Assembly (NCBI GenBank): GCA_026004875.1
Contig: BPJZ01000005.1
Span: 62,001 to 126,000 of the forward strand
Origin: Candidatus Poribacteria bacterium
GTDB lineage: Bacteria > Poribacteria > WGA-4E > GCA-2687025
Length of the DNA: 64,000 nt
Reading direction: 5' to 3'
Part shown: in pieces, positions 43,349-52,830 of the stretch
How positions within the stretch are numbered: position 1 is the first letter of the stretch
How the letters are laid out: every line of letters starts with the position of its first letter
The notes under the pieces: generated by a model
What the model was told of the DNA's origin: nothing
Databases searched by the model: none
The model's input: the letters and a program-made list of their open reading frames with translations, nothing else
Made by a program: the position numbers and the translations under genes

Positions 43349-44092
43349 TCAGCGCGCCGGAACGAATCGAAACCCCAGCCCAAGGGAGGTCTCCCAGAAG
43401 GTGAGCCGTTCTTTGAGATCCTCCCCCTTGGGGAAGACAAAATAGGCCACCGTCGGGTGGAGGGAGATCCCCGAAGTGATCCACAGGTCCAGCGTGACCC
43501 CGCCCCGGAAGGCGAGCCGCCAGTCACTAGCAAAGGCGCTCCGCTCACGATCGTCAAAGCTAACCGTTGTCGGGAACCGATATCCCAAAAGGGAAGTCAC
43601 GCCGGTGCCGGTGGCCGTCATCTCGATCTCCGTCTCCTCCCGAAACTGGGCAGCTCCTAGGGAGCCCCACAGCCATAAACCGGAGGACAAACCGGGGATT
43701 ACGTTCACTCCAACAAACGGCCCCAGGTAGAGGAACCGATCGTCGCTCTTCACCGTCCCCTCGATCGTGATCAAAAAGTTAATCAGTGAGTCGTAGTCCC
43801 TGTAATCGAACGGGTTTTCGGTCAGAAACCGGTGGTAGGAGGCCAGCGCACCGACCTGAAGCCGCTCTCTCGGCTGAGCAGCGACTAGGACGTTGATCCC
43901 GTACCCCGGCCCGGAACGGACTAGGGAGCCAAACTCCGTCTCGACCGTCTCTCCGTACCATCCGGTCGGCAGACCGTAAGCCCCAAACGTCCTTAAGACA
44001 GGGTCGGCAACGGCTTCCCCTCCTCCCCAGAGCGTCAGGAGCAGAAGCGATGTCCTAAACATACGATGGGCATCCAGACGAGTCCTCCTCAT
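43349..44092 (-). CDS. Predicted outer-membrane beta-barrel protein
   Basis: About 247 residues. A signal peptide (MFRTSLLLLTLWGGGEAVA) precedes alternating beta segments such as GYGINVLVAAQPRERLQVGA, FLYLGPFVGVNVIPGLSSGL and a C-terminal strand ETSLGLGFRFVPAR. No aromatic residue ends the chain, so it is not a textbook BAM signal. No known channel or enzyme family is recognised. The reading frame extends to 44143, but the ATG at 44092 follows GGGGAG and fits the signal peptide. A terminator lies upstream, between it and dnaK. Confidence 0.65.
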   Translation of the reverse strand: MRRTRLDAHRMFRTSLLLLTLWGGGEAVADPVLRTFGAYGLPTGWYGETVETEFGSLVRSGPGYGINVLVAAQPRERLQVGALASYHRFLTENPFDYRDYDSLINFLITIEGTVKSDDRFLYLGPFVGVNVIPGLSSGLWLWGSLGAAQFREETEIEMTATGTGVTSLLGYRFPTTVSFDDRERSAFASDWRLAFRGGVTLDLWITSGISLHPTVAYFVFPKGEDLKERLTFWETSLGLGFRFVPAR

Positions 44093-44213
44093 CTCCCAGC
44101 TCCCCACAGAGAGTAAGCGCCGAAAGCTGACGTCGAAGGTCAACGGGTACGAAGATAGTGAGGACAGGGGAGAAAAGGAGTAAATTGAAAAATCGATCTA
44201 AGGAGACACAATA

Positions 44214-44248
44214 AAGCCGCTGGACGCCTCTCCGACGTCCAGCGGCTT
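44214..44248 (-). terminator. Terminator downstream of dnaK
   Basis: A 13-bp perfect stem (44214-44226 with 44236-44248) and 9-base loop lie 37 bases past the dnaK stop. On the minus strand the stem is followed by TATTGTG, a weak U tract. Because the sequence is symmetric it might also work on the plus strand (followed by GGCTTTC). Confidence 0.75.
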
Positions 44249-44284
44249 GGCTTTCAGTGTTTCGGGAGGGCTTTCCCTGAAAGG

Positions 44285-46203
44285 TTAGCCCTTCTTCTCG
44301 TCCTCTTCGTCCACGACCTCAAAGTCGGCGTCGATCACCTCTTCAGAGCCAGAGGTCGTTCCTGCGGCCTCTTTTCCGGCGGTTTCCGCCGCGCCTGCTC
44401 CGGCCTGCTTATAGAGCTCCGCCGAAGCGGCGTACCACTCCTGATTGAGCGCCTCCATAGCGCTTTTGATCGCGTCCGTCGAGCCGCCCTCGATCGCTTC
44501 TTGGAGCCGCTTGAGGGCCGCCTCGACCTTCTGACGCGTCTGATCGGAGAGCTTGTTTCCTAGCTCCTTGAGGTTCCGCTCGGTCTGATAGGCCAGGTTC
44601 TCGGCGTTGTTCCGCGTCTCGATCTCCTCTCGCCGACGGCGGTCCTCCTCAGCGTGGGCCTCGGCGTCTTTGATCATCTGCTGAATCTCCTGCTCCGTCA
44701 GGCCCGAAGAGGCTGTGATCGTCACCTTCTGCTCCTTGCCGGTCGCTAGGTCCTTGGCCGAGACGTGCAGGATGCCGTCGGCGTCAATGTCGAAGGTCAC
44801 CTCGATCTGCGGCACGCCACGCGGAGCTGGAGGAATCCCTTCCAGCCGGAACCGGCCGATCGTCTTGTTGTAGGCAGCCAGCTCCCGCTCGCCCTGGACG
44901 ACGTGAATGTCCACCGCCGTCTGGTTGTCCTCGGCGGTCGTGTAAATCTTCGTCCGACGGACTGGGATCGTCGTGTTCCGCTCGATCACCTTGTCCACGA
45001 TGCCGCCCAGCGTCTCGATACCCAGCGACAGCGGCGTCACGTCCAGCAGGAGCACGTCCCTCATCTCCTCGTCGCCCGCCAGGACGGCCCCCTGGATCGC
45101 AGCGCCGATGGCGACCACCTCGTCGGGGTTGATCCCTTTGTGGGGCTCCTTGCCGAAGAAGTCCTTGACCACCTGCTGAATCTTGGGCATCCGGGTCATG
45201 CCCCCGACCAAGATCACTTCGTCAATGTCGCTGGGCGAGAGACCGGCGTCCTTGAGCGCCCGACGGCACGGCTCCAGCGTCCGCTCACCAGGTGAGCGGT
45301 CAGCTGCTCCAGCTTGGCCCGCGTCAGGGTCATCTGCAGATGCTTGGGCCCGGACGCGTCGGCGGTGATGAACGGAAGGTTGATCTCCGTGCTCATCGTG
45401 CTGGAGAGCTCGATTTTGGCCTTCTCCGCCGCCTCTTTCAGCCGTTGGAGGGCCATCGGGTCGTTCCGGAGATCGATCCCGTGTTCCTTTTTGAACTCCT
45501 CGGCCATCCAGTTGATGATCTCCTGGTCGAAGTCGTCTCCGCCCAGGTGGGTGTCGCCGTTGGTGGCCTTGACCTCAAAGACCCCGTCGCCGATCTCCAG
45601 GATCGAGATGTCGAACGTCCCACCGCCCAGGTCGAAGACGGCGATCCGCTCGTCCTTTTTCTTGTCCAAGCCGTAGGCCAGCGCCGCAGCGGTCGGCTCA
45701 TTGATGATCCGCAGGACCTCCAGCCCAGCGATCCGGCCGGCGTCCTTGGTCGCCTGGCGTTGGGAATCGTTAAAGTACGCCGGGACGGTGATGACCGCCT
45801 TTTTGACCTCATGGCCTAGGAAGTTCTCCGCCGCCTTTTTGAGCTTCTGGAGGATCATCGCCGAGATCTCCGGCGGCGAGTAGGCCTTCCCTTGGACCAC
45901 CACTTCGACGCGGTTTCCTGCCGGCCGCACCTCATAGGGCACACGCTTGACCTCGTCCTGGACCTCATTCCAGGAGCGGCCCATAAACCGCTTGATCGAA
46001 AAGATCGTGTTCTTGGGATTGGTGATCGCTTGGCGCTTGGCCGGAGCTCCGACGAGCCGTTCGCCGTCCTTGGTGAACGCCACAACGGAGGGAGTAATCC
46101 GCGAGCCCTCCTCGTTCGGGATCACCTCCGGCTCGCCGTTTTGAACCACGGCGACCACCGAGTTGGTCGTTCCCAAGTCGATTCCGATGACCTTCTCTGC
46201 CAT
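44285..46203 (-). CDS. dnaK: Chaperone DnaK (Hsp70), one missing base
   Basis: Hsp70 with the start [15 protein letters not shown], the phosphate loops [14 protein letters not shown] and [17 protein letters not shown], the substrate domain ([18 protein letters not shown]) and an acidic tail ([15 protein letters not shown]). The frame breaks near 45284-45289, where one base is missing ([19 protein letters not shown]). With one added base the gene has exactly 640 codons, a normal DnaK length. It folds nascent and stressed proteins with DnaJ and GrpE, which are not in this window. AGGAGCT precedes the ATG. No CIRCE element was seen upstream. Confidence 0.96.
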
Positions 46204-46254
46204 AGCTCCTAGGTCCCCTTTCGTCTTCGAGAGTCAGCGGCGCCGGGCGCCTGT

Positions 46255-46758
46255 CTATCGCCGCCAAACGATCCATCGGCGCCAACGGACCAACACCGAA
46301 CGGCTGCGCTCCTGAGAGATCTCTGTCCAGCCGACGGCCGAACCGGAGCCTCCCCGCTCGACCGCTCGGGCGAGCAGCTCACGCACCTTCTGCAGGTTCA
46401 GCGGCTTTCGCAGATAGGTGTACGCCCCGGCCTCGCAGGCCTCGATGAGGACCTGCTGAGACGGGTTGCCCGTCATCAACAGAAGCGGGACCTCCGGTCG
46501 CTCCCGCTTGAGCGCCTGGATCAGCTCGACGCCGGTCATGTCCGGCAGCTCAAAATCAATCAACGCAGCGGCAACCTCGTGCGTTCGGAACAGCTCATAA
46601 GCCTCAGCAGCCGTGTGGGCCGCCAAGCACCGGAAGCCGTCCCGCTCCAGGACCTGCTGGAGCACCTCGACCGTCTCCTTGTCGTCGTCGACAAGGAGGA
46701 TCGGTCGGGCGACCATCAGCCGTTCTGGGCTCCAGACGGTTTGTCGTTCCGGTCGCAT
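46255..46758 (-). CDS. Single-domain response regulator
   Basis: 167 residues. Residues about 15-140 are a CheY-like receiver with the acidic pair in LLVDDD, the phospho-acceptor in ALIDFELPDMTG, the Thr in LLLMTGNPS and the Lys in YLRKPLN. The C-terminal ~25 residues are Arg/Trp-rich (RSVLVRWRRWIVWRR) and could contact membrane or nucleic acid. No output domain and no kinase neighbour. It lies 51 bases upstream of dnaK on the same strand. GAGGAAA supports the ATG at 46758. The 124-base gap upstream holds no gene. Confidence 0.85.
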   Translation of the reverse strand: MRPERQTVWSPERLMVARPILLVDDDKETVEVLQQVLERDGFRCLAAHTAAEAYELFRTHEVAAALIDFELPDMTGVELIQALKRERPEVPLLLMTGNPSQQVLIEACEAGAYTYLRKPLNLQKVRELLARAVERGGSGSAVGWTEISQERSRSVLVRWRRWIVWRR

Positions 46759-46882
46759 GGCGGTTTCCTCGCTGCCGTCTCAAGTCGCACCCGTCGCCTT
46801 CACCGATTCACAAGGGAAGAAGCAATAACAGTGCCCACCCAGACCAAGCGCGAAAGGGGATACTCCTCCCTCACACGTGCCA

Positions 46883-47641
46883 CTATGGACAGTCTATGTT
46901 GGCATCTCTGCCATTTTGGCCGGTATCGGCCCAGCCGATCCACCCGGGGTAGGGACTCCACCGCCCGATCGATCGAAACCATCGAAGCCGCCAGCCAGAA
47001 CGCCGGAACAGCTCCGCCCAGCGCTCGGCGGAAAGAAGCGTCCGAGGAACAACCGGAACACCGTAAAACCGAAAGCAGCGCTTGACCCTCTCCTCCGCTC
47101 GCATCCAGTGGGCCTTCCAGCGAGGGCGGTCCAACGAATCTTTAACGAACAAGACCGCCTCAGGGGCCGCCGCAGCGCGCAGGCGGCGCAACAGAAGGAC
47201 GATCTCCCCCGGCTCAAGGTAGAGCAGGACGTCGATCAGCAGAACGCCGACGAGCGGCGGGCCTGCGTACCGGTACTCCCGAAGATCGGCAGAGAAAAAG
47301 CACGCGTTCGACGGGAGGGCGCCGCGCTTTGCTAACTGAACCCGAACCGACGAGAGCTCTACGCCGATTAAGAACCGACCCGGTCGCTGCGCCAGCCACC
47401 GGATCAACAGCCCCGGCCCGCATCCCAGGTCGAGAATCGTTCCCTGCTCCGGCAGAAGCCGGTCTGCAAGCTCCATCAGATAGGCCGTTCCCAGGGCGCG
47501 GGTCGTCAACCACCACCGCTCCCGAAGCGAGAGAGGCTCATAGCTGGCCACTAACGCTTGGAGCCGATTTCCAGGAACGACCGGAAACGCCGGCCCAGCT
47601 ATCCAACGGGTCGCCCGCTCCGTCCACTGCCAGACGGACAC
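46883..47641 (-). CDS. Class I SAM-dependent methyltransferase
   Basis: About 252 residues. Motif I is ILDLGCGPGLLIRWLA, motif II is VGVELSSVRVQLAKR, and the following strand reads VGVLLIDVLLYLEPGE. The C-terminus has hydrophobic and Trp-rich stretches (RSGWRLRWFRSIGRWSPYPG). The substrate is unknown. The GTG at 47641 follows GGGAGGGCGGAGC and lies 16 bases after the dehydratase stop; it is the last gene of the minus-strand run that begins with the sugar permease genes. Confidence 0.8.
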   Translation of the reverse strand: MSVWQWTERATRWIAGPAFPVVPGNRLQALVASYEPLSLRERWWLTTRALGTAYLMELADRLLPEQGTILDLGCGPGLLIRWLAQRPGRFLIGVELSSVRVQLAKRGALPSNACFFSADLREYRYAGPPLVGVLLIDVLLYLEPGEIVLLLRRLRAAAAPEAVLFVKDSLDRPRWKAHWMRAEERVKRCFRFYGVPVVPRTLLSAERWAELFRRSGWRLRWFRSIGRWSPYPGWIGWADTGQNGRDANIDCP

Positions 47642-47657
47642 GCTCCGCCCTCCCTCA

Positions 47658-48782
47658 TCAGATGTAGGCGACCGAACCATCGGCTCGATAGGAGAATCCC
47701 CGATGCCAACGCCGCGCCGGATAGCGCTCAAAAGCCGCCTCGTTCAGCTCGATCCCGTAACCGGGCCCAGCGGGGATAGGAATCGCTCCGTCCACCACCG
47801 GCATCGGCTCAACGACCCATTCGGCCCGTGCGCCTCGATCGGGAAGGTGTTCCAAGATCAAAAAGTTCTGCGTCGAGACGGCAAAGTGGACGTTGACCGC
47901 CGTCGCCACCGGCCCGAGCGGGTTATGGGGCGCAACGGGGACGTAAAACGCTTCGGCCATCGCCGCGATTCGCTTCATCTCACCCAGCCCGCCACAGACA
48001 CACACGTCTGGCTGGACGATGTCTGCAGCGCCTCTGACCAGCAGCTCCCGGAACTGGTACTTCGTGTAGAGTTGCTCCCCTGTGGCGATCGGCACCGGCG
48101 ACCGGGAGCGGACATAGGCCATTGCGTCGATGTTCTCCGGCTTGATCGGCTCCTCCAAGAAGAAGGGATCATGGGGCCGGATCGCCTCGGCGATCTGGAG
48201 CGCCCGGGCTGGCTCGAACACCTTGGCGTGAAGGTCCACACCGATGTCCACATCCGACCCGAACGCCTCGCGCAGGCGGCCAAGATGGGCCTCCGCCTCC
48301 CGAAGTTGTCGGCTCCACGGCATCCGGTCCGCCTCTGGCGGAAACGGAAACGTCTTGAAGGCTGTAATTCCCTCCGTTTCCATCGTCTTCAGGGCATCCT
48401 CCACGTCGGAGCGAACGTGCCGATAGACGCGCACTCGATCCCGGCACCTTCCGCCCAGCAGCCGCCAAACGGGCACGCCCAGCTCCTTAGCGAGGATGTC
48501 CCAGAGAGCGATTTCGATCCCGCTGATCGCCGCGTTGACCACCGAGCCTCCGGGAAACCGCGAAAATTGCACCATCTTTTGCCAGAGATACTCGATGTTT
48601 CGGGGGTCCTCCCCAACCAACCAGGTTTCAAAGTCGTGGATCACCTCGACGGTGGCGAAGTCCGGGCCGCAGGAGTACGCCTCGCCGACCCCTTCGATTC
48701 CCACATCGGTACGCACCTTCAAGAAGACATAGTTCCGGGAGCCACCGCTGACCAAGTAGGTATCTATCCGTTCGATTTTCAC
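47658..48782 (-). CDS. Mandelate racemase/muconate lactonizing enzyme family protein, sugar-acid dehydratase type
   Basis: About 374 residues of the enolase superfamily. The second metal ligand region is VDLHAKV, followed by FLEEPIKPEN and the third ligand in IATGEQLYTKYQF; the HNPLGPVATAVNVH segment supplies the catalytic His. This pattern is like D-galactonate/gluconate dehydratases, which make 2-keto-3-deoxy sugar acids, the substrate of the KDG kinase encoded at 33568-34713. The exact sugar acid is not deducible. The GTG at 48782 follows AGGGGG and starts the domain (KIERIDTYLV). Confidence 0.86.
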   Translation of the reverse strand: MKIERIDTYLVSGGSRNYVFLKVRTDVGIEGVGEAYSCGPDFATVEVIHDFETWLVGEDPRNIEYLWQKMVQFSRFPGGSVVNAAISGIEIALWDILAKELGVPVWRLLGGRCRDRVRVYRHVRSDVEDALKTMETEGITAFKTFPFPPEADRMPWSRQLREAEAHLGRLREAFGSDVDIGVDLHAKVFEPARALQIAEAIRPHDPFFLEEPIKPENIDAMAYVRSRSPVPIATGEQLYTKYQFRELLVRGAADIVQPDVCVCGGLGEMKRIAAMAEAFYVPVAPHNPLGPVATAVNVHFAVSTQNFLILEHLPDRGARAEWVVEPMPVVDGAIPIPAGPGYGIELNEAAFERYPARRWHRGFSYRADGSVAYI

Positions 48783-48792
48783 GTTGTGCCCC

Positions 48793-49224
48793 CTATCCGT
48801 AGACAAAGACCGCGTAGAGGATCAGAAGATGCCGTAGGGGGAGCATCGAAACGCCCCAGCGGGGGAGGAAGACGTTCGCCGCCGCAAGAGCCAGATAGCC
48901 CCAACTCCAAAGCGCCGGCTCGGAGAGGAGGAGCGGTCCGACCCACGTCAGCTCCGCCCAGCGATCGGCGGCCCAGTCCAGATGGGGTTTAACCTGGCCC
49001 TCCCGTCGCGCCTGGACCCCGTCCAGTAGATCAAACAGCAGGCTGAACGCCAACCCGAGGACGCCCATCCATCGGTGCCCAGCCAGCCAAGCGATCGCGC
49101 CGAGAAAACAGGCCCATGTCCCTAGCCGGGTCAGATCGTCGGCGGAAAGCGCGGGGACCCACGGACCAAGCACCCGGTCGGTCAGTTGCTTCCGCCAAGT
49201 ACGAACTTCGTGAAGAAGATCCAA
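48793..49224 (-). CDS. CDP-alcohol phosphatidyltransferase family membrane protein
   Basis: About 143 residues with some four hydrophobic helices. The CDP-alcohol motif is visible as DLLDGVQARREG followed by LDWAADRWAE, giving the four conserved Asp residues; the spacing is shorter than the usual DxxDGxxARx8GxxxDxxxD and the second Gly is not obvious. Family members transfer phosphatidyl groups to an alcohol such as glycerol phosphate or inositol phosphate. The TTG at 49224 follows CGGAGGAG, inside the end of the upstream gene (overlap 43 bp). Confidence 0.7.
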   Translation of the reverse strand: MDLLHEVRTWRKQLTDRVLGPWVPALSADDLTRLGTWACFLGAIAWLAGHRWMGVLGLAFSLLFDLLDGVQARREGQVKPHLDWAADRWAELTWVGPLLLSEPALWSWGYLALAAANVFLPRWGVSMLPLRHLLILYAVFVYG

Positions 49225-49625
49225 AGGAACACTCCTCCGACGACCACCTCCTGGACAACCCGAACCCAAAGCCGCACGCCCAGGTCCACCGACGGCGCCG
49301 AACGGATACCCACAAAGGGACGGCTGTAACCATTGAGAAAATCACAGAGCAGATGAGCGCTAACACAGGTGATCAACAGCGCCCCCAGCGGCGGCCGCCA
49401 AAGCTCAAGCGCCCCTCCCAGCCCAAGATAAAGAACGCCCCCCAGCAGCTCGTGGAGAAACGTCCGCGCATGTCGCATCCCTCCCACGCGCAGCCGAAGG
49501 CTTCGCACAAACAACAGATGGTCCAGGTCGGGAAGTAACGAAAAAGCAACGGCCCAGCCGATTGGTGCTTTGGGGAAGAGCGCACCGATCCCAAGCCCCA
49601 TCGCGGCGTGAGTGATGCTCGTCAT
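49182..49625 (-). CDS. DUF457/YbcI-like membrane-bound metal-dependent hydrolase
   Basis: 147 residues. The N-terminus THAAMGLGIGALFP with FSLLPDLDHLLF and the later HARTFLHELLGG are the conserved His/Asp motifs of the DUF457 family, a group of small integral membrane proteins predicted to be hydrolases. Four hydrophobic segments are seen. AGAGGGAG precedes the ATG. It directly follows the MalG-type permease gene. Confidence 0.75.
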   Translation of the reverse strand: MTSITHAAMGLGIGALFPKAPIGWAVAFSLLPDLDHLLFVRSLRLRVGGMRHARTFLHELLGGVLYLGLGGALELWRPPLGALLITCVSAHLLCDFLNGYSRPFVGIRSAPSVDLGVRLWVRVVQEVVVGGVFLWIFFTKFVLGGSN

Positions 49626-49641
49626 CGCGGCTCCCTCTGCC

Positions 49642-50496
49642 CTACCGTCGGACCGTCCCGAAGGTCAGCCCTCGAAGAAGATACTGCTGCAGCAGCAACG
49701 CCACCAGCAACACCGGAAGGATGTACAGGGTCTCGATCGCGGCCAGGACGCCCCAGTCGACGCCGCGCTCCCCTTGAAGCGTCCGCGCAAGCGCCACCGG
49801 CACCGTACGGGTCCGCTGGCCGGTCAGCATCAGCGCAAAGAGAAATTCGTTCCAGGTGAACAGCAACGAGATGACCACCGTCGCCGCAATTCCCGACCGG
49901 ACCTGGGGCAGAGCCACCTTCCAGAAGGCCCGAAGCGGCGGAGAGCCGTCCACCTGGGCCGCCTCCTCGATCTCTCGAGGAATCTCGTCGAAGAAGCTCT
50001 TCATCATCCAGATGACAAACGGAAGGTTGAAGGCCGTGTAGAGCAGGGAGCATCCCTAAGTAGGAATCCATCAACCCCAATCGTCGAAAAAGAAGGTAGA
50101 TCGGGATCACAGCGGCCACCGGCGGGAGCATCCGGGTGGAGAGGATTGAGAACATCACAAAGTCGGCCTGTCGAAACGGATAGCGCGAAACGGCATAGGC
50201 GCCCATCGTCCCAAGCACCAGGGCCAACGCCACGCTTCCAAAGGCCAGCACCAGACTGTTGAGAAAGTAGCGAGCGAAAAGCACCGATTCGGCGGTCCCA
50301 CCGGTTTGCCGAAAGACCTGGGCGAAGTTCTCCAGCGTCGGTCGGAATGAGACAAACTGCGGCTCCCACTGAGAAGATGTCCACCCGTGACTTGAACGCC
50401 GTCAGCACTACCCAGAGCACCGGGGAACACGTAAACCAGCGTCGCCAAGGCGATCAGGCAAAGCCGAACCGCTCGACGCCAGGTCGCTCCGCTCAT
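49642..50496 (-). CDS. Sugar ABC transporter permease, MalG/UgpE type (three frame breaks)
   Basis: Repaired length 283 residues, normal for this class, with about six transmembrane helices. The EAA loop that contacts the ATPase reads EAAQVDGSPPLRAFWKVALP. Other segments are SVALALVLGTMGAYAVSRYP and the C-terminal LPVLLVALLLQQYLLRGLTF. Extra bases lie near 50046-50048, 50369-50374 and 50422-50425. Its ATG overlaps the stop of the MalF-type gene. No substrate-binding protein or ATPase gene lies beside the pair in this window. Confidence 0.87.
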
Positions 50497-51430
50497 CCTC
50501 CGGACTCCTCCCGTGGTTGGCCCGCTCCTGCGGCGACGGTGCGCATCGCCAGCCGAAGGTAAAAAGTTGCTCAGGACGATCACCACGATCAACATCAGAT
50601 AGGCCAGCGCCGAAGCGCGGCCGGTGCGGAAATACTGAAACCCCGTCCGGTACAGGGCGATCGAAAGGGTCTCCGTTGCCGTTCCGGGGGCCGCCTTGCG
50701 TCATGATCCAGATCGTATCGAAAAGCTTAAAGGCCTCCATCGTTCGCAGCAGCAATGCCAACATCATTAACGGCTTGACGTGCGGAAGGATGATGTTCCG
50801 AAAGGTGAGCCACCATCCAGCACGATCGATCTGAGCCATCTCCAGGAGGTGTTTGGGAACGGCCCAACAGACCGGAGAGCACGATCAGCATCACAAAGGG
50901 GGACCACATCCAGGTGTCGGTCAGGACGACGGCGGCCATCGCCGGGAGGGGCCCTCTCGAGCCAGGCGATTTGAACCCCCAAGAGGGTACGCGTGAAGTA
51001 GTTAAAACACCCCAAAGGTCGGGTCGTAGATAAATCGGAAGAAGGCTCCCGCCGCAACGGGGGCCATCATCATTGGCACCAGAAGCAGGGAGATGATCAC
51101 TTTGCGCCCGCGAAACTCCCGATAGAGAAGAAAGGCCAACGCCACCCCGACAAGAAACTGAAGGAGCACCGCGGCAACCACAAAGGTTCCAGTGGTCACA
51201 AACCGCTGCCAGATCTCCGGCTCTCGAAGCAGAGCGGCGTAGTTCTCCAGCCCAACAAAGCGCGGAGGGCGCGGTCTCAGTGCCGAGTAGCGATAGAAGC
51301 TCAGTCCCAAAGACCAGACCAAAGGGAAGAGGAACAGACCGATCAACAGCGCTCCGGTGGGCGCCAAGAGCAGGGCCGCCAGGCGCCGACGTCTCTTCGC
51401 GAGCCGTTGTCCGGGATCCGTCATGAGCAT
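50493..51430 (-). CDS. Sugar ABC transporter permease, MalF/UgpA type (five frame breaks)
   Basis: Repaired length 310 residues. The N-terminal part (RRLAALLLAPTGALLIGLFL) and FVGLENYAALLREPEIWQRF are typical of MalF/UgpA permeases; the EAA-type loop reads HLLEMAQIDRAGWWLTFRNI. Later TMEAFKLFDTIWIMTQGGPG and ALYRTGFQYFRTG are hallmark segments. Extra bases lie near 50561-50565, 50686-50690, 50863-50865, 50951-50956 and 51004-51007. First gene of the run MalF-MalG-DUF457-CDP transferase-dehydratase-methyltransferase. The transported sugar is unknown. Confidence 0.87.
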
Positions 51431-51458
51431 CTCGCCGTTCTAGCCAATAGCAGTCCGA

Positions 51459-51500
51459 AGAAAAAGCACAGGGAACCCCTTTCGTCTGAAGGGGTTCCCT
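51459..51500 (-). terminator. Rho-independent terminator of the paoACB-like operon
   Basis: A 12-bp stem, AGGGAACCCCTT with AAGGGGTTCCCT (51470-51481 and 51489-51500), is followed on the minus strand by GTGCTTTTTCTT. It lies 49 bases beyond the stop of the small Cys-rich protein and before the permease genes. Confidence 0.88.
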
Positions 51501-51548
51501 GGGTGGGTTTTCACTTCAGCGGTGCATGGGTCACAACCTTCAAGCGGC

Positions 51549-51833
51549 CTAAGCGGTCTCCTGAGTCGATCTCCCACTTCGATCGGAAGAGGGTTGCCGC
51601 TTGCCAGAGAGCACCAGGGGGATGCCCACAAAGCAGCTTCGAGCGGGGGTGCACTCCTCCGGCCCGGTTAGGTCGGCGTCCGGGCCGAGCGGCTCTCCGG
51701 TGCGGTTGCACCAGTAGAGGGCCGTGTCCGATCGAATCGCGAGGGCGTCGCGGCACCCTTCGTCGCCGATATAGGCCGCTTTGGTTCGCAGATACTTACA
51801 GACGGTCACCACGCGGGGCCGTTGGGTGGTCAT
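51549..51833 (-). CDS. Small Cys-rich protein linked to a molybdenum oxidoreductase
   Basis: 94 residues with five Cys: VCKYLRTKAAYIGDEGC, LYWCNRTGEPLGPD and EECTPARSC. The spacing suggests a metal or Fe-S site. It is the last gene of the operon, 13 bases past the PaoB-like gene. I have no named family for it. GTGAGGGAG precedes the ATG at 51833. Confidence 0.6.
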   Translation of the reverse strand: MTTQRPRVVTVCKYLRTKAAYIGDEGCRDALAIRSDTALYWCNRTGEPLGPDADLTGPEECTPARSCFVGIPLVLSGKRQPSSDRSGRSTQETA

Positions 51834-51846
51834 CGTGCGTTCTCCC

Positions 51847-52827
51847 TCACACAAGCCGTTGGAGCGCTCGCCGGACCATCGCCTGAGTCAGAGGAATCTT
51901 ATAGGCGTTCTGTGAAAGGGGCTGAGCGCCCTCCAAAGCCGCTTCGGCGGCGCGCTGGATGGTCTCTGGCGTCAACCGCTGCCCTTTGAGCGCCTCTTCG
52001 GCAGCTCGGGCGCGCCAAGGGATCGGGGCGACCGCGTGCAGGACGACCCGCGCCTCCGCCACCTCGGCGCCGTTCATCACCAGCGCCACAGCAGCGCCGG
52101 AGATCGCCCAGTCGAACGCCTCGCGCTCGCCCGTCTCGACAAAGGTGCTCCGGAAGCCGCGCGGCGGCTCTGGAAGCGTCACATGAGTCACCAGCTCCCC
52201 CGGCTCCAACACGTTTTCGGCCATAATGTTCCGACGGGGCAGCACGAAGAACTGATCGATGGGAATCTCTCGCCTCCCCTGAGGGCCGACCACGTGCACG
52301 GTGGCGTTCAGCGCCCGAAGAGCCGTCGCCGTGTTCGACGGATGGACGATATGACACGGTCCCCCACCCAGGATGGCATGATATTGGTTGTCTCCCAGCT
52401 CGTCGCCGGCAAAGCAGCGAGCACCGCCCTTTTTGAGACAGTGATAGTGCTCGTTTCGGAAGTACCAGCACCGGGGGCGCTGGCACAGGTTGCCTCCCAG
52501 CGTGCCGACGTTCCGAATCTGAGGGGAACCGACCGTTTCGGCGGCCTCCGCCAGGGCGGTGTACCGGCTGCGCACCGTTTCGTTCTTGGCGATCTCGACC
52601 AGCGTCGTCAGCGCTCCGATCTGCAGACCGTTAGGCGTTGGGCCAATTCCGCGGAGCAGCTCCTCACCGATCGCCTTGAGGTTGACGACCCGCTTGGCGG
52701 GAAGGATGTTCTCCTGGAGGCTGGGGATCAGGTCCATCCCTCCGGCCAGTGCGTAGGCCCCTTCGTCTTGGAGCGCCTGGATCGCCTCTTGTAAGCTTGT
52801 GGGCTTGAAATACTCGATCGGTCGCAT
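51847..52827 (-). CDS. FAD-binding subunit of a PaoABC-type aldehyde oxidoreductase
   Basis: 326 residues. The FAD-binding fold of xanthine dehydrogenase medium subunits is shown by ALAGGMDLIPSLQ, QIGALTTLVEIA and the FAD loop IRNVGTLGGNLCQRP. Between residues about 115 and 160 there are four Cys (CQRPRC, CLKKGGARC, GGGPC), as in E. coli PaoB (YagS), where the extra Cys bind a [4Fe-4S] cluster. This separates it from CoxM-type subunits. It transfers electrons from the Mo subunit, encoded 3 bases upstream. Confidence 0.9.
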   Translation of the reverse strand: MRPIEYFKPTSLQEAIQALQDEGAYALAGGMDLIPSLQENILPAKRVVNLKAIGEELLRGIGPTPNGLQIGALTTLVEIAKNETVRSRYTALAEAAETVGSPQIRNVGTLGGNLCQRPRCWYFRNEHYHCLKKGGARCFAGDELGDNQYHAILGGGPCHIVHPSNTATALRALNATVHVVGPQGRREIPIDQFFVLPRRNIMAENVLEPGELVTHVTLPEPPRGFRSTFVETGEREAFDWAISGAAVALVMNGAEVAEARVVLHAVAPIPWRARAAEEALKGQRLTPETIQRAAEAALEGAQPLSQNAYKIPLTQAMVRRALQRLV

Positions 52828-52830
52828 GGC

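Noticed and set aside
45214-45300. dnaK split into two genes
   Set aside because: Adding one base gives exactly 640 codons and a continuous Hsp70; two separate half-genes would be inactive.
49642-51430. Several small membrane proteins in the permease region
   Set aside because: After removing eight extra bases they merge into one MalF-type and one MalG-type permease of normal length.
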